Source: Pseudeuparius sepicola (taxonomy: Eukaryota > Arthropoda > Insecta > Coleoptera > Anthribidae). Taken from it: 64,000 nt of DNA. How positions within the stretch are numbered: the first letter of the stretch is position 1; each line of letters starts with the position of its first letter. Both the position numbers and the translations under genes were made by a program. This document shows, piece by piece, positions 11,605-22,447 of this stretch. The notes beneath the pieces were generated by a model that was not told where the DNA came from, did not search any database, and worked only from the letters and a program-made list of their open reading frames with translations. The stretch is taken from positions 31,719,278-31,783,277 of the forward strand of contig OY987302.1 in assembly GCA_963920635.1 (NCBI GenBank), written 5' to 3'.

Positions 11605-12049
11605 TGCATTTTTTGCTGACTTTTAGCAGTGCGAATCTTTAAGGCGCTAATTATCTGATGGAAATCTGACTGCGAAGCACTTGTTTGCAGGCAATAGGCA
11701 AGAGTTTAATAAAAGTAGGTATCACATTTGTTTATGCCATGCAAAATAATGTGGACTGCAGCAAACACTTTGTCCGTCTTTCTCCCCTTTAACCACTAAT
11801 CTGGAATTAATATTGTTAGGAAATATTGCCACAATCTACAAGGCTAAGGTTATCCGAGCCATTTTTGTTCTAAAAATTTTGGAAGACAGGAAGAATTACG
11901 AAAATTTAGTACACACCTGCCCTAGAAACAACCTACAAATCGCCGACCGAAAATGTGAGGTTATGAAACAATGTCATTGAACATCGACGTTAGTTCAACT
12001 AATGGCCACTTGGCGCTGCGATCTTTTCCCTAGGCCGGGCATGCGCAAT
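11605..12049. other. No gene recognised
   Basis: This is the presumed 3' remainder of the mariner-like element followed by unique-looking sequence. No domain or repeat structure is supported. Confidence 0.4.
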
Positions 12050-12380
12050 TCACTTTTCGAACATTTCACGTTTCGAACCATTCACGGTGCGGAGATTTTC
12101 GAACTTTTCACGGTCCGTGTATTTTCGAACATTTCTCGTTTCGAACATTTCACGTTTCGAACCATTCACGATGCGGAGATTTTCGAACTTTTCACGGTCC
12201 GTGTATTTTCGAACTTTTCTCGTTTGGAACATTTCACGTTTCGAACCATTCACGGTGCCGAGATTTTCGAACATTTCATGGTCCGCATATTTTCGAACTT
12301 TTCACGGTTCGAACCATTACCGTTTCGAACCATTACCGTTTCGAACCATTACCTTTCGAACATTTCACTTTTCGAACAAT
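12050..12380 (+). repeat. 84-bp minisatellite built from TTCGAAC-containing subunits
   Basis: Three 84-bp units start near 12062, 12146 and 12230, each with four or five TTCGAA-type motifs. They are followed by three shorter TTCGAACCATTACCG units. Because 84 is divisible by three, long open frames persist on both strands, but these are by-products of the repeat. The array ends about 330 bp upstream of Pms2 exon 1. Confidence 0.85.
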
Positions 12381-12539
12381 TTGCTACCTACCATATAATA
12401 TAGGAGCAAAGCAGGGCAGGCCAGAGGCGATGGATAAAATAAACTGCTCCAAAAAATCACTGCTATTAGTCACTGTGACATGGCTGGAGCAGTCACATCC
12501 TGCCACAGCGCCAAATTAATCCCAGGTTGGCCCACCTCT

Positions 12540-12712
12540 AGTAACTTTGAGTTGACCAATGAAAACGTGGAATACAAAGTGGGTTTTAGCCTCTCGTCGC
12601 TGATGAAACCTCAAAAACCATCGAACTTCAAAAACGAAAGAAATAATAATAGTTAATAAAAGGGGCAAAAATAATAACTGATAGCAGATACGAAGGACTC
12701 TTTAATAATAAT
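12540..12712 (+). promoter_or_regulatory. Pms2: Putative Pms2 promoter and 5' UTR region
   Basis: This is the unique sequence immediately upstream of the Pms2 start codon. It contains a CCAAT box (GACCAATGAA) near 12554. An in-frame TAG at 12650-12652 precedes the ATG at 12713 with no intervening in-frame ATG, which supports the chosen start. No TATA box or initiator is certain. Confidence 0.35.
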
Positions 12713-12784
12713 ATGAGTTTAATAAATCATGGATCTATCGATTTTATAGGAGGAGAGGTTGCTCATAAAATATGTTCTGGACAG
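12713..12784 (+). CDS. Pms2: PMS2 mismatch-repair endonuclease, exon 1
   Basis: Twenty-four codons run from ATG at 12713 to a CAG followed by donor GTATGT at 12785. The C-terminal part reads EVAHKICSGQ, the conserved motif just ahead of the ATPase domain in PMS2/MutL proteins. The exon ends in phase 0 and joins exon 2 (44258) in phase 0, where the homology continues without a gap. In eukaryotes PMS2 pairs with MLH1 as MutL-alpha, which nicks the new strand during mismatch repair in the nucleus. Intron 1 is 31,473 bp and filled with transposons. Confidence 0.9.
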
Positions 12785-12882
12785 GTATGTCTATATTGTG
12801 TATCCGAGTGTGTATCTTATAAGTGTAGGGTGTAGGTACTCATCCCATGTTTATTGAAACCCTAGTTAGCCAATAATATTAT

Positions 12883-13004
12883 AGCTGAGTTCAGCATTGG
12901 TCCTTCATTCGCTCTTTTGTTCCAACAACAATGGTTTCTATTTTCTATGGTAGACTATGGTCGGAGCAAAAAGAACGAATAGAGGACCAACGCTGAACTC
13001 AGCT
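12883..13004. mobile_element. Short foldback MITE
   Basis: This is a 122-bp inverted repeat with arms of about 45 bp beginning AGCTGAGTTCAGC(A/G)TTGGTCC and a loop of about 30 bp. It has no coding capacity. Target duplication is unclear. Confidence 0.7.
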
Positions 13005-13019
13005 GATAATTTGTAAATG

Positions 13020-13195
13020 AAAATGGAAATGAAGAAGAACTTTCATACGTAAAGGACATAGACCAATGGACATGAAAGAAAGAAAATCGGACATCATTTC
13101 AGAAAAATTAAAAAGGATTTTCTGTCAGTGCCGGGGGTCGAACCCGGGACCTCTCGCTTGCTAGGCGAACGTTCTACCACTATACTATATACCCC
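13020..13195 (-). mobile_element. Candidate tRNA-Ala-derived SINE
   Basis: On the minus strand a tRNA-like head (13195 down to about 13123) leads into unrelated AT-rich body sequence down to about 13020. This is the layout of a tRNA-derived SINE with internal A and B boxes. No tail or flanking duplication could be fixed. Confidence 0.45.
13123..13195 (-). tRNA. tRNA-Ala(AGC)-like pseudogene / SINE head
   Basis: The minus strand has an A-box-like TAGTATAGTGG, a five-pair anticodon stem around the loop CTAGCAA (anticodon AGC), and a T arm with GGTTCGACCC. The acceptor 5' strand GGGGTAT does not pair with the 3' strand, and the D arm is degenerate. This is therefore a tRNA relic rather than a working tRNA gene. 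Confidence 0.55.
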
Positions 13196-13375
13196 GATTA
13201 CTGTAAGAAGTCCCGATTTTGTCAGATGACACTCTCCACAAAATCCCTAGGAATTTTATGTTAACGATGGGTATAACATTGGTATATGTGTCTCAACTAG
13301 TTAATGACGTCACTCATTGATTTATGATGTGAAAAGATACCCAAGTGATACGAAAAAAGAACATAATAAAATAAA

Positions 13376-14229
13376 GGAAGTGGCTATTTATACGTCCGAC
13401 GTATATGAAAGTCGGTATACGTCTTGCACTCTGATTGGCGAGTTGAGTCATGTGATTTTCTTGGACGTACATGTAGCTCCATACACGTCCGAAGTAAACT
13501 GATTTAGATATGTCGGAAGTGCACTTTTCTCAAGCATCGTTGCAATAAGGAGCGTATGTTCTACTTTTTCGGCGATGGGCGCTGCGGTATGAAAAAAGAA
13601 GTGCTAATTATTTCCGGTGTAACCCACCCCCGATTTTCTTGAAATTTTGGCTACCCACCTATTTTTAACATTTATCTTTTTCCGTTTGCCGTTGCCTCTC
13701 CGGCCAATGAAAGTGCCTTCTTAAGGGTCACGGTCACGAATACTGAAATCGAACGACTTCGCTCCGATAATGATTGTTTTTATTTTTCTGTCGTTGCGAT
13801 AACACACAGGCGTACAGGAAATTCTAAATGGAACGGAAAAAGTTTATAAACGACTTGGAAACAGCAGCTGCGTCAACGTCAAACGGAAACTTCAAAGTTT
13901 ATAAATCCGGTTTTTTACAGTGCCGAACTTCGGGCGGAAATAGGGAGTACCTAGCCAAAATTTCAAGAAAATCAGGGATGGGTTACACTATTGGAAATAA
14001 TTACCACTTATTTCTTCACACCGCAGCGTCCATCGCCGAAAAAGGAGGGCATACACGTTCTTATTGCAACGATGCTTGAAAAAAATGCACTTTCGACGTT
14101 TAATCAGTTTACTTCGGACGTGTATGGAGCAAAATGTGCGTCCAAAGAAGTCACGTGACTCAACTCGCCAATGAGAGCGCAAGACGATACCGACTTTCAT
14201 ATACGTCGGACGTATAAATAGCCACTTCC
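13376..14229. mobile_element. Foldback DNA element (copy 1) with 9-bp TSD
   Basis: The 854-bp element starts GGAAGTGGCTATTTATACG and ends with its complement. The inverted arms are about 280-300 bp. It is flanked by a perfect TAAAATAAA duplication (13367-13375, 14230-14238). Nine-base duplications with long TIRs suggest a Mutator-like superfamily. It has no transposase. Each arm carries TATAAATAG near its tip, pointing outward. Confidence 0.85.
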
Positions 14230-14238
14230 TAAAATAAA

Positions 14239-14695
14239 AACCCTATTGCAATTACGATTATACGGCTACAAATAAAAATAACTATGACTACAACTCATTT
14301 TAATAATAATTTCAAACGTCATGAAAAAACTTTCATTTTGGTATTTTGGTATAATCACCTACTTGCGACAGCGTCTATGGTGCGTACTCAGGCAAATTTT
14401 ATTTCGGTGTTGTGAAAGTGACAGTGAAGGTTTTCCGGATCGTTGAAAAGGGTTTAAACTTTGGGCAGTGAAAATATGCGTGGGTTTTGTACGTTTCGTG
14501 AGTTTTACCGTTATCTGTGTTGTTCTTGTTCGTGTTATTAGTAGTAATTCATTGTGCAAATGGGCTCATTACTGACCTGTACTTATGACCCGGTTGCATT
14601 TTTTGCTGCATTGATGCCAACTTAGGATGGCGAAATTACCAATTGACAGTCCCTGTAAGGACTTCTTAAAATAATTTTACTATACTTTGCTGAAC
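14239..14695. other. No gene recognised
   Basis: This stretch is AT-rich. A short ATG-initiated frame at about 14626 codes for only about 15 residues and has no motif. Confidence 0.4.
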
Positions 14696-14924
14696 CGTTG
14701 AAATAAGTCGGTCTGTTTGTATAGTAGCTGAACGGAGAAGCCATCGTTCAGAAAATACTCTCCAATTTCCTCCGAAACACACCAGACTTATAGGCACAAC
14801 CTCTCCCCACACAATATAAAGAACTAAGTCTAAAAATACAATAGCTTGCCAATCAGTAAGTCCATACGAGTTAAGGTGGATGGTGTGTCACAACAGGAAA
14901 CGCACAGAAAATGTATCATTTTAG

Positions 14925-16280
14925 CAAGGTGACCAACTCCTGGCTGACGAAAACCAGGAAAGTAGTTAGGTACCTAGCTATTTTTTACCTATAATATGCA
15001 ACTGTCAAGTTTTGTAGTTTAATCTGGACCAACACTTTAATATAGTGTTGGTCCAGGTTTAATCAACTTATGATTTTTATTAGAATAATTGATCTGGTTC
15101 ATGATTTTAACCAATAAATATACCACCCAAGGGAAACAAAAAAGAATTTGTGATCAAGTAATATAACAAAAATAAAATTAACACAAAGTCACAGGTATGT
15201 ACATAAATTTAAAAACAAATACTGGCTGTTTACAATATACAGAGTGTCCCAGGATAAGTGAGCCAATAGGTGTAAAAGACAAAAAAATTTCGCGTTCAAA
15301 TTTGATTGTGGTTCCGATTTGCTTGACTGGAAACAAATTTTTAGCATATTCTCGTTTTTGAAAAATCAAGATGGCGTCGACAGCGACCATTTACTTATTT
15401 TCATTGTAGGTGAAGTGCCTTTTCCTTTAAAGATAAAAAATTTCATTAAGAAAAGTTGTTCCCAATTAAAATTACCCCAGGGTACCAAATTTTGGAAAGA
15501 TCGGCCTACTTTGTTTTTCCCACTTTTTTCTTTTTCTAACGCAATAAAGAATAAATGAAAAAATTAAGGAGGCTGATTGTCTCAAAATTTGGTACACGGC
15601 GATAAGTTTTAATTCCAAACAACTTTTTCTCATAAAATTTTTCGATACCTTGTATTTAGAAGCCACTTTAGCGCTTTAGAAAAAGAAAAGAGTAGGAAAA
15701 ACAAAGTAGGCAGATCTTTCCAAAATTTGGTACCAGGTGGTAACTTTTAATTGGGAAAAGGCACTTCACCTACAATGAAAAGGTCAGAACCTCAAACAAT
15801 GAAATTTGAACTCGAAATTGTTTTGCCTTTTACACCTATTGGCTAACTTATCCTGGGACACCCTGTAGGTAACTTTCTACCTATGCTAATAAACTAAGTA
15901 AATTATTAACATTAACATAATATTATTTTGCTTGAAAAGAAAAAAACCTTTGCAACAGATGAAAAATTGAAAGAATATTACCTGTTCTTATAGCATAGCC
16001 GTTTGACACAATGCATTATGTTGTAAAGTATTTTTTTACATAATTCCTTTATTTCGATAATGCATGATTTGTTTTTGAACGATGGATAAATGATTATCTG
16101 TTTCTGTCATTTAACAATCAAAACTACTTTGTAACTAATTTTTAACAGCAAATTTCTAATTCTGGGACAAAACGGGATCGGATTGAGAATCCGGTACAAT
16201 CCGGGACGTATTTATTTTCCGGGAAGGCATTCCAAAAACGGGAACCTGTCCCGGCCAATCCGGTACGGTTGGTCACCTTG
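14925..16280. mobile_element. hAT-like element with CAAGGTGACCAAC TIRs
   Basis: Thirteen-base perfect terminal repeats CAAGGTGACCAAC are flanked by ATTTTAG on both sides (14918-14924, 16281-16287), 7 bp or 8 bp with one mismatch. The right subterminal part (16150-16270) is rich in CCGG-type motifs. It contains the nested foldback at 15240-15865 and no transposase. The hAT assignment is an inference from duplication length. Confidence 0.65.
15240..15865. mobile_element. TA-flanked foldback, CAGAGTGTCCC family
   Basis: This 626-bp element starts CAGAGTGTCCCAGGATAAG and ends with CCTGGGACACCCTG. TA is present on both sides (15238-15239, 15866-15867). The arms are inverted over most of the length. 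It is a non-autonomous mariner-like element nested in the hAT-like element. Confidence 0.8.
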
Positions 16281-16414
16281 ATTTTAGGCAATGAGAAAGG
16301 TCCAATAATTTGAATTGTTTTCTATTTGTTATTTGGCATTTTGTAAAAAAAATACTCTTGTGTTTATTAATATTTTTTCAAAAATTCCAGAGCACGCTTG
16401 ACCCATATAAAGTT

Positions 16415-17056
16415 GGAAGTGGCTATTTATACGTCCGACGGATACAAACGTCAGTATACGTCTTGCGCTCTCATTGGCGGGCTGAGTCACGTGACTTCTT
16501 TGGACGTGCATAACTCCGTAGAAGGGGGCATTCGCACCATATTGTGGCAATCGGCAGCGATGTGCGCTGCCGTATGAAAAAAGAAGTGGTAATAATTTCC
16601 AATGGTGTAACCCACCCCCGATTTTCTTGAAATTTTGGCTAGGTAGGTACCCCGTATTTTCGCCCGATGCGCCGTTCGGCGTTGTAACCCACCCCCGATT
16701 TTCTTGAAATTTTGGCTACCCCCCGACATTCGGCACCGCGCCGAATGTCGGGGGGTAGCCAAAATTACAAGAATATCGGGGGTGGGTTATTACATCATTG
16801 TAAATAAATAATTACCACTTCATTTTTCATTCCGCAGCGCCCATCGCGGAAAAACTAGGGCATATACGCAATATAAAATGAGACAAGATAGGTCTGAATA
16901 ATCTCGGACATCATCCAATCGACTTAGTAAGCAAGCCGATTCATAATCCATCGGACGGTAGAAGTAAGGTTATGTGTCATGTGACTCAATCGACCAATGA
17001 GAGCGCAAGACGTATACTGACGTTTGTATCCGTCGGACGTATAAATAGCCACTTCC
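16415..17056. mobile_element. Foldback DNA element (copy 2) with 9-bp TSD
   Basis: This 642-bp relative of the element at 13376 has the same terminal GGAAGTGGCTATTTATACG. Its flanks are TATAAAGTT (16406-16414) and TATAAAGAT (17057-17065), one mismatch in nine. Internal copies of GTAACCCACCCCCGATTTTC are shared with copy 1. A related unoccupied site is visible near 29075-29095, in a second copy of the host repeat. Confidence 0.85.
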
Positions 17057-17129
17057 TATAAAGATTCATAAAAGTTCAGCGTCTTGGGATGGCTCACAAA
17101 AAAAACCTGTATATTGGTATATTTAATCT

Positions 17130-17507
17130 ATGCATATTAACAATGTGAGTGGTCATGTTGATCATCCAACTGTTTTGAAGGGATTTCATGGCACCCTTGA
17201 CTCTCCAGATGCCTTTAAAATTCCTATTTTGCTCAACTTTGGCACTCTGTATAATGGGAACTCCCTGCATATTTTTTGTTCAAATTTGGAATGTGGGGGT
17301 TTTAGGGTATCCTATTTATGGGTGAAAAAAAAAAACTGATTGATAACATACATCAAAAACAAAAATTTGTCTGACATTTGAATTAGGGCATCCAATCCCG
17401 AAATCTCGAATCCCGAAATCCCGGGATCCCGGACAAATTTTGGTCCCGTTAATCCCGGGATTATAAAAAGTGAATCCCGGGATTTCGAGATTATTCAAGC
17501 TTGGAAT
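17130..17507. repeat. Cluster of AATCCCGGGATT-like palindromes
   Basis: Between about 17385 and 17490 the motifs AATCCCG, CCCGGGAT and ATCCCGGGATT recur five or more times in both orientations. They resemble the CCGG-rich end of the element at 14925-16280. The sequence from 17130 to 17385 shows nothing recognisable. Confidence 0.5.
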
Positions 17508-17515
17508 GCCGCCTT

Positions 17516-17790
17516 CGCAGCCAACGAAAAATACCGGCCGTGTCGCGGCGCGAACTCACGTGACATTAGGAGTTCTAGCATTGCGTACGTTTACCATTGC
17601 TTCACTTGTAAAATAGTGTAGGAACAATGCAATACATTGGAATTATTGTAAATATTTTATTATTTTATTTGGATAAATTTAGGCACTCAAGGCTAAAAAA
17701 TATTAACAACAAAATACCTAACCTAAATGAGAACTCCTAGAGTCACGTGAGATCGCGCCGCGCCACGGCAAGTATTTTTCGTTGGCTGCG
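17516..17790. mobile_element. hAT-type MITE with perfect 8-bp TSD
   Basis: This 275-bp element has about 70-bp inverted arms beginning CGCAGCCAACGAAAAATAC. It is flanked by GCCGCCTT on both sides (17508-17515, 17791-17798). It has no coding capacity. Confidence 0.85.
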
Positions 17791-19004
17791 GCCGCCTTCT
17801 ATTTACGTGCAACCACGTGCGAGGTAAAAAAATATCGATTTTCTCTGCCGGGAATTTCGTAGCCGATGAGCCCGAGCGTTTGTTTTGCTTACAGTCCCCA
17901 GTAGCACAACAATATTGGTAAAATATTATATTTACATATTGGCCCAACGATGCAATCGTCAGATTTTTTTTTAATGGCCCAATGTATATTTTAAATATGA
18001 ATCCGATATTGAAGATCAATATTGTCTCAATATTATGAATTAATAAATATGTAATATTTATTTTAGAACTATAGCCAATAGTAGTTTTTCAGATTGGCAC
18101 AATATATACTTTATATTATATATAATAACATGTATATTAAATCTATATTGAGCCGTTAAAATAAATCCGACTTTTCCAACGTTTGACCAATATATAAGCA
18201 TAATATTTCACCAATATATAAATAGTGGGGTCAGATATTGGTTACAAAAAATATTAAAGACGAACATTTTTTGATATGATTTTTTATTATTTTAGACTAT
18301 AATTTTACACAAAAAATCGTACACACTCTAAATAAATAGAAATTAAGATCGTAAAGTAAAAGGTTGTTTTAAACGATTAAAAAATATTAACAAAACAAAT
18401 AAGTCTATCTATTTTTCCGTCCGCCTTCTCTGTCCCCGGCACCCGCTAAATACGTTGAAATTGACTTATCAATTTAGTATTCGGTGGCATTTTTAAATCG
18501 TTTTCAGACAGCTTCTAAAAATGCAACGTTTATAGTCAAATTTATAGGGTATCTAATTATACAGGGGTGTCACGAAAAATGAGGCTGATTCCCAAACAAA
18601 TTCTTTGGGCTAATATGTTAATTTGCCAAATGCAAAAAAGTCACTTTATAGTTTTTATAGAAGGCAGGAAAGGCACACAGAAAAATTAGGTGTCCATACT
18701 ACAATAAACAGAACTTCCTAGCAAAGAGGTATCTTAAAATAACGGAAATATAAACTTTTAATGACGCCACAGCAAAATCAAACATCGGCAAAAATATTTG
18801 AACAATATTGGTCCAATATGGCTATTCCGAAATTCAGGACCTAACACCTAACCTACAAATACTTCATATGTGTTTATAAAATGCGTGTTTGTTGTTGCAA
18901 AATCACAATAATTTACCCATTATAATTGTAGGTAGATCAACCTTTTCCCCTCACTTACAATAATTAATAAAACAATTATTGGAATATATAGATACAATTA
19001 TGAC

Positions 19005-19330
19005 TTACCGCTTTATTTTTGCTTGTGTACACCTGCAATTTGAGCTGCACTTATTTTCACTAATAATAGGTGTGCAATTATGTTTCTGGATCTGAGTTAA
19101 TAATAACTGGTGATTAAATAAAAAAATAATAGTAAAAATTGCGAGCAGGTTAAAAACAGGATGATGCGCGGGCGCCTGGCGAAGCAATGGAGCATCTCTA
19201 CCGAGGCTACCCGTGCTGCCGCGATGCGCTTGCGCCAATAATAATATGAAATTGTGGTGCCAAATGCCAGCATTTAAATATATAATTTCCAGCCCTTGGA
19301 ATTTATATATGTCTTATTAATAATACGAAG
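19005..19330. other. Non-repeat interior of AATATTGG element
   Basis: A short GC-richer patch near 19140-19240 lies in otherwise AT-rich sequence. No motif or gene is supported. Confidence 0.3.
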
Positions 19331-19533
19331 GTGCACTTGCATAAACTTACACAAAATTAATCTACACAGTACAAAAGTGTTTATGTTTTTTTTTAATTAT
19401 TTTAAATATGTAAGTAGGTATATATAATATTTTATATAAATATAGAAATATACATCTCTTATATATTACCAATATTGGATAAATATTGGATAAACATTAT
19501 ATAATAATATAGGAAAAAGGCTTATCTCCTATA

Positions 19534-20740
19534 CAGGGTGTAACTGAACTGATGGTCAAAAATGAAACCACGTATTCTTGGAGTCAAAATAAGGGCACTT
19601 CTTCATATATATTTTTCTCCTACGGGCCATAGTTTTTTTTATACAGAGCGTAGAAGTTTAGAGAAAAATACACATATTTCTTAGTATCTCTAGAAGTATA
19701 CGAGATATTTTCTTCAAACTTGGGGTGTCACATGAGCGGATGAGCCGTCAAACTTAAGGTTGATATGAAGCTTTTGAGGCCGCTAGTTGCGGAGATACAG
19801 GGTCTTATTAAAATTAATTAGTTCAGAGAAATATGAATACCCTGTATAATCGCATTTTTTTAATTTGTTTTGAGTGGTGAATTCAATAGTCAACAAAAAG
19901 TATCTCTTGGTATTTTTTCATATTCACAGCAGTTTCTTAATTATTTTCAAAGAACGGCAATGCTGCAATAAACAAGTCATTTTAAGAATACATCTGGCAA
20001 TCTGTGAATGTCAATCAAACTTTATTTAACAAAATACGAAAGAAAAAACGATAATAAAAGAAACGTAGTGCTATCAGAAAATTAACTAAATGTTTGAAAT
20101 GCCGTCTCTTTCAATACACGCAACTATGCGTTTCCGCATGTTTATTATTGCTATTGGCAAGTCCATAGAAAAAGTGCATGTCAGTAAATTCTTCGAATGA
20201 AAATATCATTTTTCAAAATATTGATACTAAAGTGCAAAGTTGACAGCCAAATGATTGCCAAGTTTAATTGACATCCACAGATTTATTTGATTTATTCTTA
20301 AAATGACTTGTTACTTGTTTATTGCAGCATTGCCGTTCTTTGAAAATAAATAAGAAACGGCTGAGAATATGAAAAAATACTAAGAGATACTTTTTGTTAA
20401 CCATTAGATTTACCACTCAAAACAAATTTAAAAAATGCGATTATACAGGGTATTCATATTTTTCTGAAGTAATTAATTTTAATAACACCCTGTATCTCCG
20501 CAACTGCAGGTCTCGGAAGCTTCATAACAACCTTAAGTTTGACGGCTCATCCGCTCATGAGACACGCCAAGTTTGAAGAAAATATCTCATATACTTCTAG
20601 TGATACTAAGAAATATGTTTATTTTTCTCTAAACTTCTCCGCTCTGTATAAAAAAACTATGACCTGTAGGAGAAAAAATATATGAAGAAGTGCCCTTATT
20701 TTGACTCCAAGAATACGTGGTTTCATTTTTGACCATCAGT
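19534..20740. mobile_element. TA foldback, CAGGGTGTAACTG family, right tip lost
   Basis: The left end CAGGGTGTAACTGAACTGATGG follows TA. The right arm ends at CTGATGG's complement (GACCATCAGT), so the last dozen bases are missing. The arms are about 500 bp and contain internal secondary copies of the CAGGGT motif (near 19800 and 20445). No ORF is evident. Confidence 0.8.
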
Positions 20741-20988
20741 ATATTACCTGTATATTACCAATACTGGATAAATATTACACATAAATATAAATAAAAGTAT
20801 TGCCAAATATGTTCTATGAATGTTGGATCAATATTGGATAAATATTCTATATAAATATACAAAAAGGTACATTTCTAATATATTACCAATATTGGATAAA
20901 TATTACATATAAATGTAAATAAAAGTTATTGCCAAATATGTTTTATCAATGTTGGAACAATATTCTATAAACATTATACAGGGTGAGT

Positions 20989-22167
20989 CGAAGTTAAACC
21001 GCCATACTCAAAATTTGAGTAGTATTTTTAAAAATAAATGGGGTTCTTCATATAACATTTTGTCCAAAAACGCTTCGTTTTCGACATATAGGGTGTCAAA
21101 GTTTTCTTTTAAAAACAGAAAAAAATTAGTATTTTCGGTTCCATTTATGCTATCGAGTTGAAAATTGGTACTTTTATGTTTTCTGGGACGGCGATTATGA
21201 ATTTTCTATCAACTTTCTTCTAGCCGCTAGAGGGCGTTGGCTATGTCGTTACTTTCGAACAAAAGTCTTTTAAACTTTTTTGTCGTTGAAAAATCTGCAT
21301 TTTAGATAGCGGAATATTAAATTACATTCGATTTTGAACAAAAAATGTCTCTTGTAAAAATACGAAAACCTTAACCATTTTCATGAAAAACGCAATTTTG
21401 TGTCGCGGTGCGCGTGAATTCGAAAAAATTAAAATTTCGTAGTAGGCTGAGAAATGGGATTTATTCATTTGGAATTCTTTATTTACAGTAGGTACTGTCC
21501 TAAATTAACAATTTTTGTGAAATTAGTAATAAAAAGAACTTTAACCAAGACAACTTTATTAGCAAAAACATAACGAAAAAATTATAATAAAGTTGTCTTG
21601 GTTAAAGTTCTTTTTATTACTAATTTCACAAAAATTGTTAATTTAGGACAATACCTACTGTAAATAAAGAATTCCAAATGAATAAATCCTATTTCTCAGC
21701 CTACTACGAAATTTTAATTTTTTCGAATTCACGCGCACCGCGACACAAAATTGCGTTTTTCATGAAAACGGTTAAGGTTTTCGTATTTTTACAAGAGACA
21801 TTTTTTGTTCAAAATCGAATGTAATTTAATATTCCGCTGTCTAAAATGCAGGTTTTTTCAACGACAAAAAAGTTTAAAACACTTTTGTTTGAAAGTAACG
21901 ACGTAGCCAACGCCCTCTAGTGGCTAGAAGAAAGTTGATAGAAAATTCATAATCGCCGTCCCAGAAAACATAAAAGTACCAATTTTCAACTCGATAGCAT
22001 AAATGGAACCGAAAATATTAATTTTTTCTGTTTTTAAGAGAAAACTTTGACGCCCTGTATGTCGAAAACGAAGCGTTTTTGGACAAAATGTTATATGAAG
22101 AACCCCATTTATTTTTAAAAATACTACTCAAATTTTGAGTATGGCGGTTTAACTTCGACTCACCCTG
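20989..22167. mobile_element. Near-perfect 1.18-kb palindromic TA foldback
   Basis: CAGGGTGAGTCGAAGTTAAAC begins the left arm (20989-21560) and its complement ends the right arm (21586-22167). The loop is about 25 bp. The arms differ only at scattered positions. TA is present at both flanks (20987-20988, 22168-22169). It is non-coding. Confidence 0.9.
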
Positions 22168-22447
22168 TATAAAAATATAGGAAAAAGGTACATCTCCTAT
22201 ATATTACCAATATGCTAAAAATTGCCAATATTGGGCCCGTATACAATATTTTACCAATATAGAATCAATATTGGGCCAATATGGTGTGCTACTGGGGGTA
22301 GCAGTTCCTTGCGTGTGATGGTCTCAATTTCACGCCATTTTCATTATAAATACTGCTTGTTATTGTACTTTACCTTCATATGCACTAAGTTCCTAGATGA
22401 ATTAAGTATTTTTGCGCTATTTTTTTAAAAAATAGTTCGACTAAAAC

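Larger units (their letters stand above)
14696..17095 (+). repeat. Dispersed repeat copy A, interrupted by two insertions
   Basis: Segments 14696-14924, 16281-16414 and 17066-17095 line up with parts of the repeat at 28618-29115. Shared stretches include GAGTTAAGGTGG(A/C)TGGTGTG and TTGTGTTTATTAATATTTTT. The gaps are filled by a hAT-like element and by foldback copy 2. The parent family is unknown. Confidence 0.6.
17896..22297. mobile_element. AATATTGG-rich element with CCCCAGTAGCAC TIRs, containing nested foldbacks
   Basis: The ends are CCCCAGTAGCACA and its complement at 22286-22297. The interior repeatedly shows the palindrome CCAATATTGG or near variants (17925-18240, 18790-18830, 19470-19510, 20740-20990, 22200-22290). 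Two foldbacks are inserted at 19534 and 20989. No transposase was found. Target duplication is not clear, so the superfamily is undetermined. Confidence 0.6.

Noticed and set aside
12002..12403. 133-codon open frame
   Set aside because: It is generated by the 84-bp repeat, whose length is a multiple of three; both strands are open.
13123..13195. Functional tRNA-Ala gene
   Set aside because: The acceptor stem does not pair and the D arm is degenerate.
14626..14673. Short ATG frame after a promoter-like stretch
   Set aside because: Only about 15 codons and no conservation evidence.
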